Shown: positions 18,201 to 26,656 of the stretch, piece after piece
Layout: every line of letters begins with the position of its first letter
How positions within the stretch are numbered: the stretch's first letter is position 1
Assembly: GCA_022768285.1 (NCBI GenBank)
Contig: JALEMJ010000016.1
Location: 79,179-143,178 of the forward strand
Direction: 5' to 3'
Length of the DNA: 64,000 nt
Source: Aerococcus sp.
Lineage (GTDB): Bacteria > Bacillota > Bacilli > Lactobacillales > Aerococcaceae
Notes under the pieces: model-generated
What the model was told of the DNA's origin: nothing
Seen by the model: only the letters and a program-made list of their open reading frames with translations
Database searches by the model: none
Made by a program: the position numbers and the translations under genes

Positions 18201-18874
18201 TGGCAGAGGATGCATCGGCATTAGTTGCATTTATTGCGATTATAAAGAAAGGAATAACCGCAAAATTTGTTAAACAACTTAAGTCAGTTAAATTCCGCGG
18301 TGCAACTGTTATTCAAGCAAAGGGCTCAGTGGAAGATGCTTTTACTAATCGCTTAGGTGTTCACGATAGTAATCGTGAAATGGTGATTACTTTGGTAGAA
18401 AAACAATATGAATCATTGATTCATCAAGTGGCTGAGGAAAAATTTCATATTTCCGAAAATGGACGCGGGATCTTGTTCTCGATTGACGTTACTAGTTGTT
18501 ATGGACGTCGTGGCTTCAATTATCCATTTGAAAATAGCAACAGTGATGAAGATCATCAGTTGCTTTGGACAATTGTCAATCGCAATGAGGGGGCCAAAGT
18601 GGTCAACCTCGCTGCTGAGCAGGGCGCGAATGGTGCAACCGTATTACACGGCCGCGGAATTGGTGGTAAAAAAGCACGTAGAATCTTCAGCATTCCCTTA
18701 GAATTAGAATATGATGTTGTGCTTCAAGTCATTCCATCTGAGCTACTGACGGATATTGCCGATCATATTGACGAGTCACTAGCGTTGAATAAACCTGGAC
18801 ATGGAATTCAATTCACTACGCCCGTGAATGGTTCACTTGGAATGGTCAGCATCCATGCAGCTAATGAACGCTAG
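18200..18874 (+). CDS. Tandem PII-like protein (two PII domains)
   Basis: A 224-residue protein with two PII-like domains. The second (about 118-224) resembles the single-domain protein upstream: VNRNEGAKVVNLAAEQGANGATVLHGRG matches VDREIGRDVIKVARKAGAVGATSLHGRG, and NKPGHGIQFTTPVNGSLGM matches EKPGTGIIFASEVNRATGL. The first (about 1-108) is more diverged (KFRGATVIQAKG, ENGRGILFSIDV). PII proteins work as trimers, so a fused pair implies a different or mixed assembly, perhaps with the single-domain partner. The start overlaps the DUF1538 stop (TAATG) behind GGAGGATGA. The likely role is regulating that membrane protein; this is inferred from context. Confidence 0.75.
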   Translation: MAEDASALVAFIAIIKKGITAKFVKQLKSVKFRGATVIQAKGSVEDAFTNRLGVHDSNREMVITLVEKQYESLIHQVAEEKFHISENGRGILFSIDVTSCYGRRGFNYPFENSNSDEDHQLLWTIVNRNEGAKVVNLAAEQGANGATVLHGRGIGGKKARRIFSIPLELEYDVVLQVIPSELLTDIADHIDESLALNKPGHGIQFTTPVNGSLGMVSIHAANER

Positions 18875-18882
18875 TATTGATA

Positions 18883-18911
18883 TTGCACTTCACATAATAG
18901 TCTGCTATGAT
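18883..18911 (+). promoter_or_regulatory. SigmaA-type promoter for the rimP-nusA-infB operon
   Basis: TTGCAC (18883-18888), exactly 17 bases, TATGAT (18906-18911). It begins 8 bases after the tandem PII stop codon and lies upstream of the hairpin at 18932-18959. Confidence 0.65.
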
Positions 18912-18931
18912 TGTTCAAGAGAAGGCGAGAG

Positions 18932-18959
18932 GAGTGAGCGGAAACGCTCGCTCTTTTTA
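18932..18959 (+). terminator. Terminator hairpin in the rimP-nusA leader
   Basis: Stem GAGTGAGCG (18932-18940) with CGCTCGCTC (18945-18953), GAAA tetraloop, one T-G pair, then TTTTTAT. It lies between the rimP promoter and the rimP start, so it can end PII-cassette transcripts and attenuate rimP-nusA transcripts. Confidence 0.8.
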
Positions 18960-18987
18960 TTGAATGGCACAGTGAGAGGGGTGTTGG

Positions 18988-19464
18988 ATGATGTCAAAGA
19001 TTACTGAAGCTGTTCGGACAGTGATTGAGCCAGAAGTTGTGGATATGGGATTTGAATTGTTCGACCTGCAATTTGTTAAAGAGGGTGGCGATCACTATCT
19101 ACGTGTTTTTATCGATAATGATGAAGGGGTCACTCTAGATGACTGTGTCGCGGTGAGCGAAAGGCTCTCTGTGGTATTAGATGAATCCGATTCGGATTTA
19201 ATTGCCACGGCCTACTTCTTAGAAGTATCGTCACCAGGGGCTGAGCGTCCATTGAAAGACGAACGTGCGCTCCAGAAAGCAATCGGCGATTGGGTACATT
19301 TGAATTTCTATGCACAAGTTGATGGCATAAAGGAAGTTGAGGGACGGTTATTAGCTTACGATGACTCAACCTATACCCTTGAAACTAAAGATAAAGCACG
19401 TCGCGTCGAAAAAACATATGACAGGAGCAATGTGTCTTTAATTCGATTAGCAATAGAATTCTAA
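18988..19464 (+). CDS. rimP: Ribosome maturation factor RimP
   Basis: A 158-residue RimP (YlxS/YhbC family), needed for 30S subunit maturation. Typical segments are GFELFDLQFVKEGGDHYLRVFIDNDEGVTLDDCVAVSERLS in the N-terminal domain and FLEVSSPGAERPLKDERAL leading to the C-terminal SH3-like domain. GAGAGGGG precedes the start; ATG codons at 18988 and 18991 are both possible. It is first in rimP-nusA-rnpM-ylxQ-infB-rbfA, the conserved operon joining transcription, RNase P and translation initiation factors. Confidence 0.96.
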   Translation: MMSKITEAVRTVIEPEVVDMGFELFDLQFVKEGGDHYLRVFIDNDEGVTLDDCVAVSERLSVVLDESDSDLIATAYFLEVSSPGAERPLKDERALQKAIGDWVHLNFYAQVDGIKEVEGRLLAYDDSTYTLETKDKARRVEKTYDRSNVSLIRLAIEF

Positions 19465-19483
19465 TGAGAGGGGTCATTAAACG

Positions 19484-20740
19484 GTGAGTAAAGAACTAGT
19501 CGAAGCTTTTAATATTCTTCAAGAAGAAAAAAATATTTCAAAAGAAACGATTATTGATGCGGTGGAATCGGCATTAATTTTTGCATATAAAAAGAATTAT
19601 GATCAGGCACAAAATGTTGAGGTCGCCTTTGATGAGAAAAAAGGGGAATTCAAAGTATTTGCAGTAAAAGAAGTCGTAGATACAGTGATGGATTCCAATC
19701 TAGAAGTATCATTAAAAGATGCTTTGAAGATTCATCGTGCTTATGAGATCGGTGATCATATTCATTTTGAAGTTACACCAGAAAATTTTGGGCGTTTAGC
19801 GGCGCAAACAGCCAAACAAGTGATCACCCAACGTTTGCGTGAAGCTGAACGTGCGAATATCTATGAAGAATATGTGGATTATGAGGATGATCTACTGACA
19901 GGTGTTGTCGAACGCCAGGATCGCCGCTTTGTTTACGTTAATTTAGGACGTATTGAAGCTGTGTTAACCCATGAAGGACAAATTTCTGGTGAACGCTTCA
20001 CACAGCATGAGCGGATTCAAGTCTATGTCGAGCGAGTTGAAAATACGACAAAAGGGCCACAGATTTATGTGAGTCGTACTCATCCGAATGTTATCAAGCG
20101 CTTGTTCGAGCAAGAAGTACCAGAAATTTACGATGGAACAGTTGAAATTAAAGCTATTGCGCGTGAAGCGGGCGACCGTAGCAAGGTAGCAGTCTATTCA
20201 CATGATCCTAATATCGATGCAGTGGGGACAGCAGTTGGACCACGTGGACAGCGTGTGCAGACGGTTGTTAATGAATTGCGCGGTGAGAATATGGATATCG
20301 TGGAATGGGATGAAGACCCTGAAGTCTTTATTAGCCATGCATTAAATCCAGCTCAAGTTTTAGAAGCACATTTCATTCCAGATGAAAAATCAGTGATTAT
20401 TGTGGTACCGGACGATCATTTATCATTAGCTATCGGACGTCGTGGTCAGAATGTACGTCTTGCCGCACGACTGACAGGCTATAAGATTGATATCAAATCC
20501 GAAAGTGAATGGGAAACGTTCCAGTATTCGCCAGAGTACGATGAATTATTCGCAACAACTGAGGACACGGATGTCGACGAACCAGAAAATGATGATGCTG
20601 GTGATAGTGCCAGTGAAAATGATGACTCTTTGGCTGATCCACAGTTGGAAGATCTATTTGGAGAAAATACTTCAAACGTCGATACTGATCAAACGTCATT
20701 AGATGAATTTTTAACGGGTGACCCAGAGACACAAAACTAG
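19484..20740 (+). CDS. nusA: Transcription termination/antitermination factor NusA
   Basis: A 418-residue NusA, which binds RNA polymerase at the exit channel and stabilises pause and terminator hairpins. The N-terminal domain (about 1-125), S1 domain (about 135-200) and two KH domains (IKAIAREAGDRSKVAVYS through VVPDDHLSLAIGRRGQNVRLAARLTGYKID) are present. A low-complexity acidic tail of about 65 residues follows (TEDTDVDEPENDDAGDSASE), longer than the B. subtilis protein. GTG start behind GAGAGGGG. A terminator-like hairpin in the operon leader makes NusA autoregulation plausible. Confidence 0.96.
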   Translation: MSKELVEAFNILQEEKNISKETIIDAVESALIFAYKKNYDQAQNVEVAFDEKKGEFKVFAVKEVVDTVMDSNLEVSLKDALKIHRAYEIGDHIHFEVTPENFGRLAAQTAKQVITQRLREAERANIYEEYVDYEDDLLTGVVERQDRRFVYVNLGRIEAVLTHEGQISGERFTQHERIQVYVERVENTTKGPQIYVSRTHPNVIKRLFEQEVPEIYDGTVEIKAIAREAGDRSKVAVYSHDPNIDAVGTAVGPRGQRVQTVVNELRGENMDIVEWDEDPEVFISHALNPAQVLEAHFIPDEKSVIIVVPDDHLSLAIGRRGQNVRLAARLTGYKIDIKSESEWETFQYSPEYDELFATTEDTDVDEPENDDAGDSASENDDSLADPQLEDLFGENTSNVDTDQTSLDEFLTGDPETQN

Positions 20741-20753
20741 GAAGTGATCGCTA

Positions 20754-21044
20754 ATGAAGAAACGGAAAATCCCGATGCGTAAGTGCGTTGTTACCGGAAA
20801 ACAATATCCTAAACAGGAACTCGTTCGGATCGTACGTACACCTGATCAAGAAGTAGCGATAGATCCTACGGGAAAAATGAACGGTCGCGGCGCATATATT
20901 GTGATGGAACCTGATGTCGTGAGAATTTCGCAGAAAAAGCACATTCTCGATCGCCATTTGAAAGTACAAATTTCAGATGATTTTTATCAGGAACTGTATG
21001 AATACGTTGATCATCAAAAAGCGCGTAAAGAGATAATGCCATGA
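20754..21044 (+). CDS. rnpM: YlxR family protein (RNase P modulator RnpM)
   Basis: A 96-residue YlxR protein. The signature is clear: KIPMRKCVVTGKQYPKQELVRIVR near the N-terminus and DPTGKMNGRGAYI in the middle. The B. subtilis homologue binds RNase P RNA and modulates its activity, hence the name RnpM. It follows nusA by 13 bases and its last codons overlap the ylxQ start by four bases (ATGA), so the two are translationally coupled. Confidence 0.92.
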   Translation: MKKRKIPMRKCVVTGKQYPKQELVRIVRTPDQEVAIDPTGKMNGRGAYIVMEPDVVRISQKKHILDRHLKVQISDDFYQELYEYVDHQKARKEIMP

Positions 21045-21361
21045 ATGATCGGCGTTTAAATCTACTAGGTTTAGCACAGGTGGCCGGTGGTTTAGTTAGC
21101 GGCAATGATCAAGTGGTTGAAGCCATTAATAATCGGCGCGCAAAACTTGTGATAATAGCATCTGATGCCTCAGAAGCGACAAAGAAGGATTTTCGTTCGA
21201 AGTGCGAGTATCACCATTTGAGATTAAATGATGAATTCTCAATGATCGCAATTAGCCACGCACTGGGTAAAAAGCGTAAAGTATGCGCGTTGACGGATAG
21301 CGGATTTGTGACGTCGTTTTTGAAGAAGAGTAAGAATAACGGGGTATCAGACATGAATTAG
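21041..21361 (+). CDS. ylxQ: L7Ae-family RNA-binding protein YlxQ
   Basis: A 106-residue L7Ae/L30e/Gadd45-fold protein: [46 protein letters not shown], then a C-terminal half with [19 protein letters not shown]. The fold normally binds kink-turns in RNA; the function of YlxQ is not well defined. It overlaps rnpM by four bases and is followed within about 20 bases by infB. The same order is found throughout Firmicutes. Confidence 0.9.
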   Translation: MNDRRLNLLGLAQVAGGLVSGNDQVVEAINNRRAKLVIIASDASEATKKDFRSKCEYHHLRLNDEFSMIAISHALGKKRKVCALTDSGFVTSFLKKSKNNGVSDMN

Positions 21362-21381
21362 TGAGTGGGAAAGGTGATGTT

Positions 21382-23718
21382 ATGTCCAAAAAGAGAATTT
21401 ATAAATTTGCAAAAGAAAATAACATGTCAAGTAAAGAGATGCTTAGTGCTTTATCACGCTCAGGCTTTACGTATAAGAGTCACATGGCGATGATCGGTGA
21501 TGAAGAAATGAATAAGGTTAAAGCACTGATTCATAACGATACGGGTGCTACGCAAGAGGAATCTAAGCCGAGCGATAACAATAGTCGCAAACAGCAGACA
21601 AGGTCGCGTGATGATCATGCGCAAAACGGACAGGCACACCAATCACAACAACATGCTGATAAGCGTGAAAAACAGCAACGTTCTAAAAGAACAGTGCATG
21701 ACGTTGACCACAAGTCCAATAAAAAAAGTGCGAATGACCATGAACAGAACAATGGGCATAAGCAGAACAAAAAACGCCAAGATAAAACTAACGGGCATCA
21801 AAAGGGTACGAGTCCTGAGAAAAACAATAAGCAGAACGCGAAGAAAAAACGTAATAAGAATAAGAAGGATAAAAACCAGCGGAAGCAGAAATTTAATCCT
21901 AACATGCGTAAAACGGTTCATCACGATCAGCCAAGAAATAGTGGGCCGAAACAGTTACCAGACAAAATTGAATACTCAGAAGGTATGACTGTTGCGGAAC
22001 TGGCGAAAAAATTACATCGCTCACCAGCTGAAGTTGTTAAAAAATTATTCAGTATGGGCGTAATGGCAACACAAAATGATTCATTAGAAAGTGATGCTAT
22101 TGAGTTAATTCTTGATGAATATGGTGTAGACGCAGAAGAAAAAGTTCAAGTCGATGAAGCTGATTTCGACATTTACTTCGATGCCGCTAAAAATCTTCCA
22201 GAAGATAAGAAAGAGGCCCGTCCACCAGTAGTCACCATTATGGGACACGTTGATCATGGGAAAACAACGCTTCTAGATTATTTACGCCATGCAAACGTTG
22301 TTGCAGGTGAAGCCGGTGGTATTACACAGCATATCGGGGCTTACCAGGTACGTGTAAATGACGATCGACTTGTTACATTCTTGGATACACCTGGACACGA
22401 AGCGTTCACCACAATGCGTGCGCGTGGTGCTGATGTTACGGATATCGTTGTCATCGTTGTAGCTGCTGATGATGGCGTAATGCCACAAACCATTGAGGCA
22501 ATAAACCATGCGAAAGCTGCCGATGTACCGATCATTGTGGCTATTAATAAAATTGATAAGCCAAATGCCAATCCAGATCACGTGAAGCAGGAACTGATGG
22601 AGTATGAACTTGTTCCTGAAGAATGGGGCGGCGATACCATTTTTGTAGAGATTTCTGCTAAATTTGGTCAAGGTATCGACGATTTACTCGAAATGATCAC
22701 ACTCGTTTCTGACGTACAGGAATTAGAAGCTGTTCATGACAGTTTAGCAATGGGAACAGTCATTGAAGCACGTTTGGATCCACATCGCGGATCGATTGCT
22801 ACCGTATTGGTACAGTACGGGACGCTGAATCACGGTGATGCAATTGTGGCCGGGGATACGTTCGGTCGCGTGCGTACTATGACAAATGATCAGGGCCGTC
22901 GTATTCAGACGGCTGGGCCATCGACGCCAGTGGAAATCACTGGTTTACAAGAGGCGCCGTCCGCCGGGGACCGCTTCGTGATTGTTAAGGATGAAAAGAC
23001 CGCGCGTACAATCGGTACTGAACGTGCAATGCGCGCACAAGAGGCACGTCGTAATCAAACAACGAAGGTTACGCTCGATAACTTGTTTGATACGTTACAG
23101 GCCGGTACCCTTAAAACCGTTAATATCGTCTTGAAATCTGACGTTCAGGGCTCGGTCGAAGCGCTGAAAGGCTCGCTGAATAAGATTGATGTTGCGGGCG
23201 TTAAGATCGATATTATTCACGCGGCAGTTGGTGCCATTAATGAAAGTGATGTGTCGCTAGCTAGTGCATCAAATGCCATTATCGTTGGCTTTAATGTACG
23301 GCCTACCACAAATGCACGTCAGGAAGCTGAAGCAACAGAGACGGATATCCGTACATATAATATTATCTACGATTTGATCGAAGATATTGAACACGCGATG
23401 AAGGGGCAGTTAGAACCAACATATCGTGAAGAAGTAACTGGTGAAGTGACGATTCGTGAAACTTATAAAGTATCTAAGGTCGGTACGATCGGTGGTGGCT
23501 TGGTGACTGATGGTTACATCACAAATAAGAGTCAGGTTCGTGTATACCGAGATGATGTCAAGATTTACGAAGGTGAATTAGCGTCATTGCGTCGCTTCAA
23601 AGACGACGTCAAAGAAGTTACAAAGGGTTATGAATGTGGTTTAACGATTCAGGACTACAATGACATTAAAGTCGATGATGTCATTGAAGCTTACCACATG
23701 GTCGAAGTAGAACAGTAG
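21382..23718 (+). CDS. infB: Translation initiation factor IF-2
   Basis: A 778-residue IF-2, the GTPase that places initiator tRNA on the 30S and promotes 50S joining. After a short IF2_N module ([21 protein letters not shown]) there is a long Lys/Asn/Gln-rich disordered stretch (about 50-190), a second IF2_N module ([25 protein letters not shown]), the G domain with GHVDHGKTT near 287-295, DTPGHEAF and NKID, then the beta-barrel and C-terminal tRNA-binding domains. The ATG was chosen 7 bases after AAAGGTGA; a GTG 21 bases upstream has no site. Confidence 0.97.
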   Translation: MSKKRIYKFAKENNMSSKEMLSALSRSGFTYKSHMAMIGDEEMNKVKALIHNDTGATQEESKPSDNNSRKQQTRSRDDHAQNGQAHQSQQHADKREKQQRSKRTVHDVDHKSNKKSANDHEQNNGHKQNKKRQDKTNGHQKGTSPEKNNKQNAKKKRNKNKKDKNQRKQKFNPNMRKTVHHDQPRNSGPKQLPDKIEYSEGMTVAELAKKLHRSPAEVVKKLFSMGVMATQNDSLESDAIELILDEYGVDAEEKVQVDEADFDIYFDAAKNLPEDKKEARPPVVTIMGHVDHGKTTLLDYLRHANVVAGEAGGITQHIGAYQVRVNDDRLVTFLDTPGHEAFTTMRARGADVTDIVVIVVAADDGVMPQTIEAINHAKAADVPIIVAINKIDKPNANPDHVKQELMEYELVPEEWGGDTIFVEISAKFGQGIDDLLEMITLVSDVQELEAVHDSLAMGTVIEARLDPHRGSIATVLVQYGTLNHGDAIVAGDTFGRVRTMTNDQGRRIQTAGPSTPVEITGLQEAPSAGDRFVIVKDEKTARTIGTERAMRAQEARRNQTTKVTLDNLFDTLQAGTLKTVNIVLKSDVQGSVEALKGSLNKIDVAGVKIDIIHAAVGAINESDVSLASASNAIIVGFNVRPTTNARQEAEATETDIRTYNIIYDLIEDIEHAMKGQLEPTYREEVTGEVTIRETYKVSKVGTIGGGLVTDGYITNKSQVRVYRDDVKIYEGELASLRRFKDDVKEVTKGYECGLTIQDYNDIKVDDVIEAYHMVEVEQ

Positions 23719-23727
23719 GAGGCAAAG

Positions 23728-24090
23728 ATGGCCAAATATCGTGTTGAACGTGTTCAACAGCAAATCATGCGCGAAGTCACTGATATTTTGATGCATGATG
23801 TTAAAGACCCAGGCGTTAAAGATGTCACTATTACGGATGTTCATCTAACTGGAGATTTGCAGGAGGCGACGGTATACTACTCAACATTGAGTGATGACAA
23901 GGATACGCAACAAACCGTTGCTTCAGCACTAGACAAGGTTAAAGGGTTAGTACGTAGTAAAGTCGGTGAACGAATTCACATCTACAAAACACCCGAAATT
24001 AATTTTGAACGCGATAATTCCATCGCTTACGGTCAACGAATTGATGAGTTACTCAATCAGATTCATGAAGAAAACAACTCAGAGCAATAG
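23728..24090 (+). CDS. rbfA: Ribosome-binding factor A
   Basis: A 120-residue RbfA, a KH-fold factor for 16S 5'-end processing and late 30S maturation, also important in cold adaptation. It begins MAKYRVERVQQQIMREVTDILM and contains DVKDPGVKDVTITDVHLTGDLQEATVYYS, the conserved core. AGGAGG precedes the ATG, and the gap to infB is 9 bases. ylxP, often between infB and rbfA, is absent. truB normally follows; here the fatty-acid cluster is inserted between rbfA and truB. Confidence 0.95.
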   Translation: MAKYRVERVQQQIMREVTDILMHDVKDPGVKDVTITDVHLTGDLQEATVYYSTLSDDKDTQQTVASALDKVKGLVRSKVGERIHIYKTPEINFERDNSIAYGQRIDELLNQIHEENNSEQ

Positions 24091-24107
24091 GGATTAATTA
24101 CAAGATA

Positions 24108-24133
24108 GGGCTAGCCTCGTGCTAGCTCTTTTT
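24108..24133 (+). terminator. Rho-independent terminator after rbfA
   Basis: GGGCTAGC (24108-24115) pairs with GCTAGCTC (24121-24128), five-base loop, then TTTTT. It separates the infB operon from the fatty-acid cluster. Confidence 0.85.
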
Positions 24134-24166
24134 AGTTGTAAAACTAAATTTGTTTTGAAATAGAAT

Positions 24167-24183
24167 TGTTTGACTTACAAACT
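24167..24183 (+). promoter_or_regulatory. FabT-like operator over the fab promoter -35
   Basis: TGTTTGACTTACAAACT is a near-palindrome (GTTTG-N5-CAAAC) that matches most of the TTTGA-N3-TCAAA type box of streptococcal FabT as I recall it. It covers the -35 hexamer, and fabT itself is the second gene of the operon, so autorepression is expected. Confidence 0.5.
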
Positions 24184-24198
24184 AATTTGCTCTAAAAT
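24170..24198 (+). promoter_or_regulatory. SigmaA-type promoter for fabZ-fabT
   Basis: TTGACT (24170-24175), exactly 17 bases, TAAAAT (24193-24198). The leader to fabZ is about 70 bases. Confidence 0.7.
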
Positions 24199-24274
24199 AG
24201 CTTCGTTATTTTGATAAATAGCGAAGATTTTAGTGATGCGTTGACCAGCAGAACGATAGAAAGGTGGCTAGATA

Positions 24275-24706
24275 ATGGGCGTAATGGAAGCGGAAGATAT
24301 TATGTCACTCATTCCTAATCACTATCCCGTATTATTTGTGGACCGTGTAGATGAGTTGACGCCTGATGCGTCTATCCGTTGTACAAAAAATGTCACAGTT
24401 AATGAAGAATATTTTCAAGGACATTTTCCAGGAACACCAGTAATGCCGGGCGTTTTGATTATTGAATCGTTAGTTCAAGCAGCATTGATTTTAATTTTAA
24501 AATCGGCAGCAACCCCGGCAAAACCTACAACACTGCGTTCAGTTGACAAGGCGAAGTTTCGTCATCTTGTAAAGCCAGGCGATACATTAATATTAAATGT
24601 TAATGTCATCAGTTGGCAGGATGACTCGGCAAGAGTTAAGTGTGAAGCGACCGTTGACGATGATCTTGCCTGCTCGGCCGTGTTAACATTCGCTATACCT
24701 GCTTAA
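24275..24706 (+). CDS. fabZ: 3-hydroxyacyl-ACP dehydratase FabZ (first copy)
   Basis: A 143-residue hotdog-fold dehydratase that removes water from 3-hydroxyacyl-ACP to give trans-2-enoyl-ACP. The active site is intact: H50 in YFQGHFPGTPVMPGVL and E64 in IIESLVQ. NHYPVLFVDRV near the N-terminus is also typical. It precedes fabT, the position taken by the isomerase fabM in streptococci, so a FabN-like dehydratase/isomerase role in unsaturated fatty acid synthesis is possible but cannot be read from the motif. The ATG at 24275 follows AAAGGTGG; an ATG nine bases on is an alternative. Confidence 0.9.
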   Translation: MGVMEAEDIMSLIPNHYPVLFVDRVDELTPDASIRCTKNVTVNEEYFQGHFPGTPVMPGVLIIESLVQAALILILKSAATPAKPTTLRSVDKAKFRHLVKPGDTLILNVNVISWQDDSARVKCEATVDDDLACSAVLTFAIPA

Positions 24707-24725
24707 TGGAAAGCGGGTCACAGAC

Positions 24726-25196
24726 ATGACTATTGATCAAAATCGTTGGAAGAAATATAACGAAGTAGTGCAGTTATCCCTTGATTTTTATGATCAGATG
24801 CTTCGAATTGAGGAATATCTGCTTAAGCATAGTCAGTTCAACGATATCACGCCTAAAGCGCTGCATGTCATTCTTGCTATCGGGCTTCACGGCGATCAGC
24901 GGATTTCCGATGTTGCGAAACATTTAGACGTCAGCAAAGGAACGTTATCTGCACAAATTAATGCGCTCGAAGAAAAGGACTATGTTAAACGTATTCCTGA
25001 TAAGCATGATCGACGGGTTATTTTCCTAACGCTGGCAAATAGGGGGCGTCTCCTCTACCGAGCGCATAATGCCATTCATCGCAAAATTATGACTGAGTAT
25101 TTGAAAGAATACGATGATGAAGAAATTGATAATGCGAAACAAGCACTTGTCAATGTCGATCATGTGATTCGTGAAGTACGAAAACACGAATTATGA
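24726..25196 (+). CDS. fabT: MarR-family repressor of fatty-acid synthesis, FabT-like
   Basis: A 156-residue MarR-type winged-helix protein. The DNA-binding domain spans about 58-108 (QRISDVAKHLDVSKGTLSAQINALEEKDYVKRIPDKHDRRVIFLTL), with dimerisation helices at both ends. In lactic acid bacteria FabT represses the fab operon when bound to long-chain acyl-ACP. Position as second gene of the cluster and a FabT-like box in the promoter support the assignment. The gap to fabZ is 19 bases; a 265-base leader separates it from acpP. Confidence 0.88.
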   Translation: MTIDQNRWKKYNEVVQLSLDFYDQMLRIEEYLLKHSQFNDITPKALHVILAIGLHGDQRISDVAKHLDVSKGTLSAQINALEEKDYVKRIPDKHDRRVIFLTLANRGRLLYRAHNAIHRKIMTEYLKEYDDEEIDNAKQALVNVDHVIREVRKHEL

Positions 25197-25461
25197 TGTT
25201 TAGGATACGGCTATAGCGATTACGATAGTAAAACAATTTTTGTGAATGATTTGAATCAATATGTTATGGTAATCGATGCTGAAGTCGGGGCGTAGATGGT
25301 CATTAATGAGTAGGTTTTTTATGCGCTATTTACGTTGATACAATGTCAGGGTATACAGTGATTAAAAAACAATCACTACTGCTGATGTGTACAGACTTTA
25401 GTAGTAGCTGATCATTAAGAATGAGATTAATTGGATTTCAAATTTTTTGGAGGTATTTATA
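25197..25461 (+). other. Long intergenic leader before acpP
   Basis: A 265-base gap without a gene. A perfect stem AGTGATT (25357-25363) with AATCACT (25371-25377) overlaps the left arm of a second possible stem, ACTACT (25375-25380) with AGTAGT (25400-25405), so the two exclude each other. TACAAT at 25339-25344 might be a -10. In streptococci fabH occupies this place; I see no fabH remnant. Confidence 0.35.
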
Positions 25462-25710
25462 ATGACAAAAGAAGAAGTATACAGCAAGATTAAGATGATT
25501 TTAGTAGAAGAATTAGACGTTGAAGAGGAAAAAGTAACGCCTGACGTTAATATTCAGGAAGACCTCGATATCGATAGCTTGGATTTGTTTGATGTCATCG
25601 ATAGCTTGGAAGATGAATACGATATTGAAATTGATACTGATGAGAATGAAGATATTCAAACATTAGATCAATTGTCCGAATACGTATTGGAACAAATTAA
25701 TAACAAATAA
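25462..25710 (+). CDS. acpP: Acyl carrier protein
   Basis: An 82-residue, strongly acidic carrier protein for fatty-acid synthesis. The 4'-phosphopantetheine attachment serine is S39 in DIDSLDLF, followed by the recognition helix (VIDSLEDEYDIEI). The motif reads DSLDLFD rather than the more usual DSL(D/E)xVE. The ATG is preceded by TTGGAGG eight bases away; the frame could extend five residues to a TTG inside that site, which is unlikely. fabD follows after four bases. Confidence 0.95.
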   Translation: MTKEEVYSKIKMILVEELDVEEEKVTPDVNIQEDLDIDSLDLFDVIDSLEDEYDIEIDTDENEDIQTLDQLSEYVLEQINNK

Positions 25711-25714
25711 TCCA

Positions 25715-26656
25715 ATGACAGGTAGCATTGGATTATTTAGCGGCCAAGGCCAACAGTTTCTTGGGATGGGACAAGATATCTATTCGCAAGAATCCCTATA
25801 TCGTGAAACGCTCGCAGAAGCTTCTGATGCAGTGCATTTAGATTTAACTGATCCGGAAGTCATGGCATCGTCTGACAATACACAAATTAGTATTGTTGTG
25901 TTCAGTATGGGGATATATCGCGTGCTAGCGCACGATGGTTTAGCGTTGACTGCCGCCAGCGGATTGAGCTTGGGAGAGTATTCAGCGCTTATTGCGTCTG
26001 GAATGCTCTCTTTTGCACAGACATTACCTTTTATTCAGGATAGAGAGCGGTATATGTCAGAAGCTGGTGAAAAACATCCGGCAGCCATGGCAGCTGTAAT
26101 GAAAGCTGATGCGCAATTGGTAAATGAGGCGTGTGAATCAGCACGAAAACAAGGCAAAGTGTATATTGCAAACTATAATAGTCCGCGACAGATTGTTATT
26201 GGTGGAGATCAGCAGGGAATCGATGCAGCAAAGGCCTATCTCTTGGCTAAGGGTGTCAAACGCATTGTCCCAGTTAATATGTCGGTTGCTTCGCATACGC
26301 CGCTGATGGCAGAGGCTTCAGAACGGTTAGCTGAACGAATTGAATCGTTACCAATTCATAGCGGCCAATTTTCAGTAATTAGCAATACAATCAATCAGCC
26401 TTTCACAGTTTCTAATCTTAAGGACACGCTTGTTAACCAGTTGATCAAGCCGACACATTTTAGTGAAAATATACAGTCGCTCAATGCTGTACCACACGAT
26501 TTTTTCGTTGAAATCGGTCCAGGAAAAACATTGAGCAAGTTTGCGAAACAGACAGTTTCAGATATTGAGACTTATTCGGTGGATAATATCGAATCATTGA
26601 ACGCTGTCAGAAAACGTATAGAGGAAGGAGAAAAAGCATGGCCGAACAGAAAGTAG
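25715..26656 (+). CDS. fabD: Malonyl-CoA:ACP transacylase
   Basis: A 313-residue FabD that moves malonyl from CoA to ACP. The FSGQGQQFLGMGQ motif opens the protein and the nucleophile is S85 in SGLSLGEYSAL; SVASHTPLM carries the catalytic histidine later on. It starts only four bases after the acpP stop without a recognisable ribosome-binding site, so it is probably translated by re-initiation. Its 3' end overlaps fabG by 19 bases. Confidence 0.95.
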   Translation: MTGSIGLFSGQGQQFLGMGQDIYSQESLYRETLAEASDAVHLDLTDPEVMASSDNTQISIVVFSMGIYRVLAHDGLALTAASGLSLGEYSALIASGMLSFAQTLPFIQDRERYMSEAGEKHPAAMAAVMKADAQLVNEACESARKQGKVYIANYNSPRQIVIGGDQQGIDAAKAYLLAKGVKRIVPVNMSVASHTPLMAEASERLAERIESLPIHSGQFSVISNTINQPFTVSNLKDTLVNQLIKPTHFSENIQSLNAVPHDFFVEIGPGKTLSKFAKQTVSDIETYSVDNIESLNAVRKRIEEGEKAWPNRK

